A stretch of 5,484 nucleotides of DNA, taken from contig JAUQQB010000209.1 of NCBI GenBank assembly GCA_030550075.1, positions 1 to 5,484 on the forward strand, read 5' to 3'. This stretch comes from Chloroflexota bacterium. GTDB lineage: Bacteria > Chloroflexota > Anaerolineae > Thermoflexales > Thermoflexaceae. Below are positions 1 to 5,123 of this stretch, piece after piece (positions within the stretch are counted from its first letter, which is position 1; every line of letters starts with the position of its first letter). The position numbers were made by a program, and so were the translations under genes. Below the pieces are notes generated by a model. It was not told where the DNA came from. It did no database searches and saw only the letters and a program-made list of their open reading frames with translations.

Positions 1-38
1 GGTGTCGGGCGCGCCGGTGGCGCGCCCTTCACCTTTTT
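1..38 (+). terminator. Intrinsic (Rho-independent) terminator of an upstream gene
   Basis: A perfect 9-bp GC stem, GGGCGCGCC (7-15) and GGCGCGCCC (19-27), closes a GGT loop. The stem is extended by GGTG (1-4) pairing with CACC (30-33) across a 2x2 mismatch, and a run of five T follows directly (34-38). This is the textbook layout of an intrinsic terminator reading rightward. It should end a + strand transcript whose gene lies left of the window. It also argues against any start codon for the first gene upstream of position 39. Confidence 0.85.
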
Positions 39-57
39 CAGACATTCGTCTGAAGGA
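34..57. repeat. Second hairpin abutting the terminator
   Basis: TTCAGAC (37-43) and GTCTGAA (48-54) form a perfect 7-bp inverted repeat around an ATTC loop. It can be lengthened by T36-G55, T35-G56 and T34-A57. Its left arm uses the T tract of the terminator, so the two structures compete for those bases in RNA. It could be a read-through brake, a leader element for the next gene, or a DNA operator. No T tract follows it, so it is not called as a terminator. Confidence 0.5.
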
Positions 58-127
58 AGCCGGGGCGTCCTGTTTTGCGCTCCTGCAAAGGAAGAAGGGA
101 AGGATGAATCATGAGGGGGAGGGAGCG

Positions 128-517
128 ATGGCCTTTTATCTGGTGCGCGCGCGGCTGCGAAGGGCGCGGGTGATGGAATTGCGGGCCCGGTTGGATCGGG
201 GGGAGTTCCGCTCTATGCGGCCGTTCGGCCATGCCCTGACGACGGCCCTGGAGAACGCCCGCTGGGATCCGGAAGCGGGCGAGGCGGTGTGGGAGGAGGA
301 AGATTACTGCTCCCCGCCGCTGGCGATGGAGCGCGCTGCCGTCCTCGAGCATTATTTTGAAGACCTTCGAGTGGAACGGGTGCCGTCTGGAGAGGGATGG
401 CGTCAGATCGCCGGGCTCCCCTCTCTGTGGGATCAGCCGTTTGTTCAGAACCCTGAAGTCATCCCCTGGGAAGATGAGGGGCCGGCATTCGATCCTACCA
501 CCGGACATTGCGGCTAA
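128..517 (+). CDS. Conserved hypothetical protein with a WEEEDYCSPPL block
   Basis: This is a 129-residue soluble protein with no signal peptide or membrane segment. I recognise its general look (MxFYLVRAR start, RPFG at 31-34, WEEEDYCSPPL at 55-65, LPSLW at 97-101) as that of small uncharacterised proteins in thermophilic bacteria, but I know no function for it. C61 and the acidic EEED cluster are the most striking residues. The last 28 residues, after LPSLW, are Pro/Glu/Asp-rich and probably flexible. The ATG at 128 was chosen because GGAGG at 118-122 sits five bases upstream and the protein then opens with the strand-like MAFYLVRARL. An in-frame ATG at 104, behind an AAGGAAG-like stretch, would add eight residues. 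Starts further upstream would read through the terminator. No clear promoter was found between 39 and 100. Confidence 0.75.
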   Translation: MAFYLVRARLRRARVMELRARLDRGEFRSMRPFGHALTTALENARWDPEAGEAVWEEEDYCSPPLAMERAAVLEHYFEDLRVERVPSGEGWRQIAGLPSLWDQPFVQNPEVIPWEDEGPAFDPTTGHCG

Positions 518-566
518 AGCGCTCTTCGGGAGATGGGAAAGCCTTTGCGGCGTCAGCTTCGCCTGG

Positions 567-577
567 GGGTTTAACCC
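567..577. promoter_or_regulatory. Short palindrome upstream of the DoxX gene, possible operator or -10 region
   Basis: GGGTT-T-AACCC is a perfect 5-bp inverted repeat around one base. It lies in the 87-base spacer before the DoxX gene and ends 14 bases before its Shine-Dalgarno sequence. TTTAAC (570-575) inside it could serve as a weak -10 box, with TTGCGG (545-550) as a poor -35 box at 19 bases. Both promoter boxes are weak, so this is only a candidate control site. The first gene may simply be co-transcribed with DoxX. Confidence 0.25.
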
Positions 578-604
578 TACCTATTCGCAGGAAAGGAGGA
601 AGCC

Positions 605-1042
605 ATGCTGGAAAACCTCTTCATGCCCTACCGGGATCTGGGCCTGTTAATCCTGCGCCTCGCCATGGGCATCATCTTTCTGGTCCATGGGTGGCCCAAG
701 CTGAATCCGAACTCTCCCATGAAAGGCACCGCCGGCTTCGCAGGATTCCTGAAGCAAATGGGGGTGCCGTTGCCGGGCTTCTTCGCCTGGGTGGTCGCCC
801 TCCTGGAGACGGTCGGCGCAGCGCTGCTTATCCTGGGGTTGGGGACGCGGATCCTGGCCCTGGGCTTCGCCATCGAAATGCTGGTAGCTGCCTTGGTCGC
901 CAAACGCGGGTTCATGAAAGTGCCTTTCATGGCGCAGCAGACCACCGGATGGGAATTCGACTTTGCTCTGCTGGCCGCATCCCTAGCCCTGCTGTTCCTG
1001 GGGGCGGGATCCATCGCAGTGGATCCGCTGATCGGATTGTAA
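605..1042 (+). CDS. DoxX family membrane protein
   Basis: This 145-residue protein has four predicted membrane helices, at about 11-31, 58-79, 83-101 and 118-138, matching the usual size and topology of the DoxX family. Family signatures are visible: RLAMGIIFLVHGWPKL at 18-33 (the RxxxGxxFxxHGxxK pattern), E68 in helix 2, GLGTR at 78-82 and GWEFDFALL at 115-123. DoxX proteins are integral membrane proteins. Some are linked to thiosulfate:quinone oxidoreductase, and in mycobacteria one belongs to a membrane oxidoreductase complex for oxidative stress and thiol homeostasis. For most members the reaction is unknown, and nothing here identifies a substrate. The start is secure: AAAGGAGGA at 592-600 lies four bases before the ATG. 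A DsbA-fold gene lies downstream on the same strand, which fits a thiol or redox theme but does not prove it. Confidence 0.9.
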   Translation: MLENLFMPYRDLGLLILRLAMGIIFLVHGWPKLNPNSPMKGTAGFAGFLKQMGVPLPGFFAWVVALLETVGAALLILGLGTRILALGFAIEMLVAALVAKRGFMKVPFMAQQTTGWEFDFALLAASLALLFLGAGSIAVDPLIGL

Positions 1043-1130
1043 AGGGTTTGAGGGGGCCGGGCGACGCCGGACTCCAACACTTCACAAAGCGTTCGCAAGC
1101 CATACGTTCCGCAAGGAGGCTGGAAGCCAT

Positions 1131-1223
1131 GTGGACGCACTGGCTCCCCCCGAGGGGGCGATCCGCGTGCTGGATATCGGTTGCGGGACAGCGGAAGAAG
1201 CGGATCCCCCGAAGGACCGGTGA
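1131..1223 (+). pseudogene. Remnant of a class I SAM-dependent methyltransferase (motif I only)
   Basis: Reading from GTG 1131, the frame gives LAPPEGAIRVLDIGCGTAEE and stops at TGA 1221-1223. VLDIGCGT (1167-1190) is the glycine-rich SAM-binding motif I of Rossmann-fold methyltransferases, and the preceding PPEGA is the usual lead-in. A normal enzyme would continue for 150-250 residues with motifs II-IV. Here the frame hits stops at 1221, 1281 and 1323, and no later motif is seen. The same frame is open leftward to about 1044. A strong AAGGAGG (1113-1119) precedes ATG 1129, but that ATG is in a different frame (36 codons, no family look). A run of six C (1146-1151) between them could mark a frameshift. 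I read this as a decayed, internally deleted gene filling the 1043-1321 spacer. A chance match or a short peptide remains possible. Confidence 0.45.
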
Positions 1224-1321
1224 GGATCATGGGCACTGAAGGCGCCCGTCTACACGCGGAGATGCCCTTCCCTCGACTGGTGACGGGGGAACGCGATCCG
1301 CATTCTGGTGGAGGATCCTGG

Positions 1322-2194
1322 ATGACTCTGCAGGTGGAGATCACTTACTTCACAGATCCCTACTGCTCATGGTGCTGGGCGACGGAGCCCATGCTCTATC
1401 GGATCCGGGAGACGTTCCGGGATCAGATCCGGGTCCGCTATGTGATGGGCGGTCTGGTGCGGGATATGGCGGAGTTCTACGATGCTCTGAACGACATCCG
1501 CACGCTGGCCCAGGTCGCGCCTCACTGGCGGATGGTCTCCGAGCGCTCCGGGCAACCGATTGACGAGCGACTATGGCTGGAGCTGGATGATCCGCACTTC
1601 TCGACGTGGCCGGCCTGCATCGCGATCCGGGCCGCGTTCCTTCAAGGGGAAGCCATTGGGGAGCGCATCTTGCGCCGTCTCCGTCGGGCGGCGTTGACCG
1701 AGCGGCGGAACATCTCCCGGCGGGATGTGCAGGAGATGCTGGCGCGCGAGGTCGAAGGGCTGGACCTGGAGCGCTGGCAGGCGGATCTGGAGAACGGGTG
1801 GGCGGAGCAGGCGTTCCGGGAAGATCTGGAGGAGTGCCGCCGGTATGGGGTAACCGGCTTCCCAACATTGCTGTTTCGATCTGTGGGGCGAGTGGCAACC
1901 CCTGGGGCCCAGCGGCCGGTCCTGGCGGTTGGGCATCGTTCCTATGCCACCTGCCGGGAAATCCTCCGCCGCTTGGCGCCGGCGCTGCAGGAGCATTCAC
2001 CGCGGGACCCGCTGATCCTGCTGGCGGAATACGGGCCCCTGACGACGCAGGAGCTTGCGGAGATCTACGGGCAGGATCGGGAAGCCATGCGCATGGAGAT
2101 GGAGCGCCTGGAACGTGAGGGAAAGGTCCAGCAGATCCCGGTTTCAGGCGGCGAGTTCTGGCGGCTAACAAGGCCATTCGCGGAGAGCGCTTAG
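1322..2194 (+). CDS. DsbA-family thioredoxin-fold oxidoreductase with C-terminal winged-helix-like tail
   Basis: This 290-residue protein opens with a beta strand (VEITYFTDPYCSWCW) carrying a CSWC redox motif at C15-C18. A helical insertion fills the middle (about 85-165), and TGFP at 178-181 supplies the cis-proline next to the active site. This is the DsbA/FrnE layout; the DPxCSWCW form also recalls the YjbH/SpxH adaptor group. There is no signal peptide or membrane anchor, so it is probably cytoplasmic, unlike classical DsbA. Residues 232-282 (LAEYGPLTTQELAEI, then REAMRMEMERLEREGKV and GGEFWRL) look like a winged helix-turn-helix: helix, turn, recognition helix, wing. The ATG at 1322 was chosen because TGGAGG (1309-1314) is seven bases upstream and the fold begins there. 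The longer frame from 1181 adds 47 residues of low-complexity sequence overlapping the methyltransferase remnant. Substrate and partner are unknown. Confidence 0.85.
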   Translation: MTLQVEITYFTDPYCSWCWATEPMLYRIRETFRDQIRVRYVMGGLVRDMAEFYDALNDIRTLAQVAPHWRMVSERSGQPIDERLWLELDDPHFSTWPACIAIRAAFLQGEAIGERILRRLRRAALTERRNISRRDVQEMLAREVEGLDLERWQADLENGWAEQAFREDLEECRRYGVTGFPTLLFRSVGRVATPGAQRPVLAVGHRSYATCREILRRLAPALQEHSPRDPLILLAEYGPLTTQELAEIYGQDREAMRMEMERLEREGKVQQIPVSGGEFWRLTRPFAESA

Positions 2195-2250
2195 CCGGGG
2201 GTTCAGGCACACACTGAAGGCGTGGTTCATCCGCAACTCCCCCTTTCTTC

Positions 2251-2304
2251 TCTCCGTGCGGCTTCGCTGCGCGGGGAAGCGGATACCGGGGGATCGCCGC
2301 TTCC
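2251..2304. repeat. Two overlapping, mutually exclusive hairpins in the spacer after the DsbA-like gene
   Basis: The first hairpin pairs 2251-2262 with 2266-2277 around a TTC loop: 12 pairs, three of them G-U. The second is a perfect 8-bp inverted repeat, GGAAGCGG (2275-2282) with CCGCTTCC (2297-2304), around a 14-base loop. They share bases 2275-2277, so only one can form fully. A weaker stem, TTCAG/CTGAA (2202-2206/2214-2218), lies just after the DsbA-like stop. No T tract follows any of them, so an intrinsic terminator cannot be called, although a 3'-end stabiliser, a T-less terminator or a dispersed intergenic repeat would fit. Confidence 0.5.
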
Positions 2305-2310
2305 AGCGAA

Positions 2311-2339
2311 TTGACGAGCCCCCATGGGTTGGGGACAAT
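2311..2339 (+). promoter_or_regulatory. Sigma-A-type promoter for the DUF488-MFS operon
   Basis: TTGACG (2311-2316, five of six matches to TTGACA) is followed after exactly 17 bases by GACAAT (2334-2339, four of six matches to TATAAT). Transcription would begin near 2346, about 30 bases before the chosen GTG start at 2376. The spacer holds CCCCA (2320-2324) and TGGGG (2330-2334) as inverted arms, plus the nested palindrome CCCATGGG (2321-2328). This is a position where a repressor, or a MerR-type activator, could act. It is the best promoter candidate in the window. Confidence 0.55.
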
Positions 2340-2375
2340 AAACGATGGCTGGAGAACGTTCCGAGGGATCCCACG

Positions 2376-2933
2376 GTGGCCCTTGTGGTTTTGACGGTTG
2401 GGCATTCCAATCGGACGCTGGAGGAGTTCTTGGCGCTCCTCCAGGCGCACGGGGTGGAGAAGGTGATCGACGTGCGCCGGTTCCCGAGCTCCCGGCGGTA
2501 TCCGCATTTTAACGGCCCCGCGCTGGCGGCGGCGCTGGCTGCCGTCGGCATCGGCTACCGGCACATTCCGGAGCTGGGAGGGCGGCGGAGGCCGCGTCCG
2601 GATTCGGTCCACACGGCATGGAAGACACTGGGATTTCAGGGATATGCAGATCATATGGAGACGCTCGCTTTCCAGATGGCTCTTGAGACGGTGGTCGCCG
2701 AGGCGGCTCAGGCCCGCATCGCGCTGATGTGCGCGGAAGCGTTCCCGTGGCGATGTCACCGACGTCTGATCGCGGATGCGCTCGTCGTGCGGGGGATCCG
2801 GGTGGAGCACATTCGGGATCTCCAGCGGCGGGAACCGCATCGTCTGACCCCATGGGCCCGAGTGGAGGGAACGCGATTGATCTATGCGAGCCCGGCAGCG
2901 CTCTGGGATGCTCTCCCTGCGAGGTCGGGATGA
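2376..2933 (+). CDS. DUF488 domain-containing protein
   Basis: This 185-residue soluble protein shows the full set of DUF488 landmarks. These are LTVGHSNRTLEEF near the N-terminus, DVRRFPSSRRYPHFN (32-46), the ELGGRRRPRPDS block (66-77), and ALMCAEAFPWRCHRRLIAD (116-134) with C119 and C127. The biochemical function of the family is unproven. The conserved cysteines, arginines and histidines suggest an anion- or sulfur-related site, but that is speculation. GTG 2376 was chosen because GAGGGA (2363-2368) lies seven bases upstream, the likely promoter ends just before it, and family members begin two to five residues before TxGHSN. TTG 2391 or GTG 2385 are alternatives. An upstream GTG (2256) would add 40 unrelated residues encoded across the hairpins and promoter. 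Its stop overlaps the start of the MFS gene, indicating joint translation. Confidence 0.85.
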   Translation: MALVVLTVGHSNRTLEEFLALLQAHGVEKVIDVRRFPSSRRYPHFNGPALAAALAAVGIGYRHIPELGGRRRPRPDSVHTAWKTLGFQGYADHMETLAFQMALETVVAEAAQARIALMCAEAFPWRCHRRLIADALVVRGIRVEHIRDLQRREPHRLTPWARVEGTRLIYASPAALWDALPARSG

Positions 2934-4327
2934 ATGATGTCCCCCATCGAGTTCGTGTGACCGCCGGACTGATCCTGGGGTTGTTCCTGGCCGCCCTCGA
3001 AGCCACCGTGGTGGCGACGGCGATGCCCCGGGTCATCCAGGAGTTAGGGGGCGTCGCGCTTTACAGCTTTCCCTTTGCCCTTTATCTGTTGATGGCGACC
3101 GTCTCCGGCCCCATCTGGGGCCGTTCCTCAGATCTCTATGGCCGGAAGCGGCTCTATCTGGCGGCAGTCGTCCTGTTTCTGCTGGGCTCTGCGCTCAGCG
3201 GGGCCTCGCGTTCGATGCTGATGCTTATCGCCGCGCGGGCATTGCAGGGGCTGGGCGCAGGCGGTCTCCAGGCTTTGACCTTCACCCTGATAGGGGAACT
3301 TTACCCATTGCGGGAGCGAGCGCGGGTGCAGGGATGGATCAGTGGAGTGTGGGGATTCTCCGCCCTGGTGGGTCCGCTGGTCGGCGGGTTGATTGTGGAT
3401 CATTTCTCCTGGCGATGGGTGTTTTATCTGAATGTGCCCTTCGGGCTCGCGGCGATGCTGCTGGTGGGTCGTGGGGTGCCGGAGTCAAGGCCGGAGCCGG
3501 GTGTGCGGGTGGACCTGGGGGGCGCGGTGCTGTTTGCCCTCGGGGCGGGCGCGTTGATTTATGGTCTGGAGCTGGAATCCCCCGGTGCGTGGATCCTGGC
3601 GGCGCTGGCCCTGGGCGCTTTCGTCCTGTTGGAACGGCATCAGGCGCTTCCGCTGATTCCCTTCCCCGCCCTGCGTCGGCCGTTCGCCTTGCGGGGATTC
3701 CTCGGGAACCTCCTGGGTGGAATGGCCTTCTTCGGGATGACTGCATATATCCCGCTCTTCGCTCAGATCGCCCAGGGGCAGAGCGCGACCATCGGTGGGC
3801 TCCTGCTCTCCCCCATGACGGTGGGCTGGACGGTGAGCAGTGTGCTGACCGCCCGCTGGTTGCCTCATTGGGGGCCTCGACCGTTGGCCCGCTGGGGGCC
3901 GATGGCAATGGTAGCGGGGTTTGGGGCGTGGGCCTTGGCGCGGCAGGCGCCCCTCCCGCTGCTGGGCCTGTCTGGCCTGATTATCGGGGCCGGCATGGGG
4001 ATGGTGATGCTGGCTCTGTTGGTTTGCGCCCAGGAAGAAGCCCCTCGTGAGGTGCTTGGGGTGGTCACGGCCATGTTGCTGCTCGCCCGCAATATCGGCG
4101 GATCCATGGGGGCGGCCGTGATGGGCGCGGCTTTGGGCCCCGCCCTTTCCGCTGGAGGAGAAACTCTCCAAGCAGCCTTCTGGAAGGTTCCTGCCCTGGC
4201 CCTGGCGCTGTCCCTGGGGATCCTCCTGATGGGCCTGGGTGTGCCGGATCTTCCAGCCCGAAAAGCGGAGCCGTTGGAGGAGTCGGAGTTCGTAGAAGCA
4301 GAGGCCTCCTGGGCCCTTCGACAGTAG
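2930..4327 (+). CDS. MFS transporter, DHA2 (EmrB/QacA-like, 14 TM) drug/proton antiporter type
   Basis: This 465-residue integral membrane protein has about 14 hydrophobic segments, from LILGLFLAALEATVVAT at 14-30 to LALALSLGILLMGLGV near 422-438. Major facilitator signatures are clear: motif A GRSSDLYGRKR (64-74), motif B RALQGLGAG (103-111) and motif C GPLVGG (148-153), the antiporter motif. The first-helix motif that usually reads LDxTIVNVALP is LEATVVATAMP here, with Glu24 in place of Asp; acidity is kept. The family exports drugs, dyes or other amphipathic compounds from the cytoplasm using the proton gradient; the substrate cannot be read from sequence. The C-terminal 25 residues are acidic. 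ATG 2930 overlaps the DUF488 stop by four bases (ATGA), with GAGG at 2921-2924 as ribosome site. This implies translational coupling and expression from the promoter near 2311. Confidence 0.92.
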   Translation: MNDVPHRVRVTAGLILGLFLAALEATVVATAMPRVIQELGGVALYSFPFALYLLMATVSGPIWGRSSDLYGRKRLYLAAVVLFLLGSALSGASRSMLMLIAARALQGLGAGGLQALTFTLIGELYPLRERARVQGWISGVWGFSALVGPLVGGLIVDHFSWRWVFYLNVPFGLAAMLLVGRGVPESRPEPGVRVDLGGAVLFALGAGALIYGLELESPGAWILAALALGAFVLLERHQALPLIPFPALRRPFALRGFLGNLLGGMAFFGMTAYIPLFAQIAQGQSATIGGLLLSPMTVGWTVSSVLTARWLPHWGPRPLARWGPMAMVAGFGAWALARQAPLPLLGLSGLIIGAGMGMVMLALLVCAQEEAPREVLGVVTAMLLLARNIGGSMGAAVMGAALGPALSAGGETLQAAFWKVPALALALSLGILLMGLGVPDLPARKAEPLEESEFVEAEASWALRQ

Positions 4328-4361
4328 GCGTGGATGATCCGCCAGAAGACCAACCAGCATA

Positions 4362-4378
4362 GTTGTTCGGTGAAGAAC
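4362..4378. promoter_or_regulatory. Imperfect inverted repeat just before the MerR-type regulator gene
   Basis: GTTGTTC (4362-4368) and GAAGAAC (4372-4378) are inverted arms with one mismatch around GGT. They end two bases before the regulator's ATG and cover its weak GAAGA ribosome site. The 53-base gap (4328-4380) contains no convincing -35/-10 pair; CATAGT at 4358-4363 is the nearest -10 likeness. The repeat could be an autoregulatory operator or an RNA stem that masks the ribosome site. Confidence 0.3.
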
Positions 4379-4380
4379 CT

Positions 4381-5109
4381 ATGAATCGTGAAGAGAGGCT
4401 GTGGACGATTGGCGAGGTCGTTCATCATCTGCGAGAGCGGTTCCCGGATGTCACATCGAGCAAGCTGCGCTATTGGGAAAAGGCTGGCCTGATCCGCCCC
4501 CGGCGCACCCATGGCGGGCATCGCCTGTATTGCCCGATGGATGTGGAGCGGCTGGCCCTGATCCTGAATCTCCGGGCCCGCCATCGGCTTCCGCTTTCCG
4601 TCGTGCGGGCCCTGCTGGACCGCCTGGAGGAAGATCCGGCGCTCAACCTGGGGGCAGTGGAGGCGTTGTTGCAGGTCCTTCAGGAATCGGAGGGCGAGAA
4701 GCTGGTCGCTTTGACGGCATCGGAGGCAGCCCAGCGGGCCGGGACCTCTCTGGAGCAACTGCGACGAATGGAGGCCCTGGGCCTGTTGCCGGATGGGGAA
4801 TCCGAAGGGGAACGGCGTTACAATCTTGAGGATGTTGCGCTGATAAGGGTGGTGCAGGACCTGGAGGCGATGGGGATCACCTGCCAGAACTTGGCTTTCT
4901 ACGTCCGGCTGGTGCGTGCCCAGGTCCGTCACGATATCGCGCTTTACATGCCGCTGGTTGGGGATCTGGACACCGATGCGGAGCGGATTGGGCGGTTTCG
5001 GGATCTTCATCGCCTGATCCAGACCCTGATCGGCCTGCTCTATCGCAAATATGTGCGCCGGGCCCTGATGCGGCGCTGGTTTCGCCGCTCGAAGGGAGTT
5101 GAAAAATAG
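4381..5109 (+). CDS. FtsR-like transcriptional regulator with two MerR-type DNA-binding domains
   Basis: This 242-residue cytoplasmic regulator has a MerR helix-turn-helix with wing at 8-75: TIGEVVHHLRERFPDVTSSK, then LRYWEKAGLIRPRRT, GGHRLY and the DVERL helix. A helical linker follows (about 76-108), then a second, more diverged MerR-like unit at 111-166: TASEAAQRAGTS, LRRMEALGLLP, RRYNLEDVALI. A helical tail (167-235) probably dimerises. The TIGEVxxxLRxxFPDVTxSKLR opening, the LPLxVVRxxLD helix, the second unit and the total length match the actinobacterial FtsR/Rv1828 group, known there as a regulator of ftsZ and other genes. No cysteine metal site or B12-binding motif is visible, so it is neither a metal-sensing MerR nor CarH. 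ATG 4381 was chosen because family proteins start just before the TIGE motif. A TTG at 4363 would add six residues without a ribosome site. A membrane sensor gene follows after 14 bases. Confidence 0.85.
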   Translation: MNREERLWTIGEVVHHLRERFPDVTSSKLRYWEKAGLIRPRRTHGGHRLYCPMDVERLALILNLRARHRLPLSVVRALLDRLEEDPALNLGAVEALLQVLQESEGEKLVALTASEAAQRAGTSLEQLRRMEALGLLPDGESEGERRYNLEDVALIRVVQDLEAMGITCQNLAFYVRLVRAQVRHDIALYMPLVGDLDTDAERIGRFRDLHRLIQTLIGLLYRKYVRRALMRRWFRRSKGVEK

Positions 5110-5123
5110 GGGGCTGGTGCCTG

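Noticed and set aside
2..127. N-terminal extension of the first gene back to position 2
   Set aside because: It would be translated through the terminator hairpin and has no family-like sequence; a good ribosome site precedes ATG 128.
1081..1108. Promoter-like TTCACA near 1081
   Set aside because: No -10 box better than three of six matches lies at an acceptable spacing.
1129..1239. 36-codon frame from ATG 1129 behind a strong AAGGAGG
   Set aside because: The peptide has no recognisable character and lies out of frame with the methyltransferase motif; it is treated as part of the decayed locus.
1181..1321. 47-residue N-terminal extension of the DsbA-like protein
   Set aside because: The sequence is low-complexity and overlaps the methyltransferase remnant; the fold and a TGGAGG ribosome site fit ATG 1322.
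2256..2375. 40-residue extension of the DUF488 protein
   Set aside because: It runs across the hairpins and the promoter, and the extra residues do not resemble the family.
1350..2840. Very long open frame on the - strand opposite the DsbA-like and DUF488 genes
   Set aside because: It is Pro/Arg/Ala-rich, spans two real genes and a promoter, and is a high-GC antisense shadow; other - strand frames in the window look the same.
4327..4343. Bulged GGC/GCC hairpin after the MFS gene as a terminator
   Set aside because: It has only six pairs with a bulge and no T tract follows.
4381..5109. CarH/LitR-type B12 photoreceptor or metal-sensing MerR
   Set aside because: There is no cobalamin-binding DxHxxG motif and no C-terminal cysteine metal site; the second half is a second MerR-like unit.
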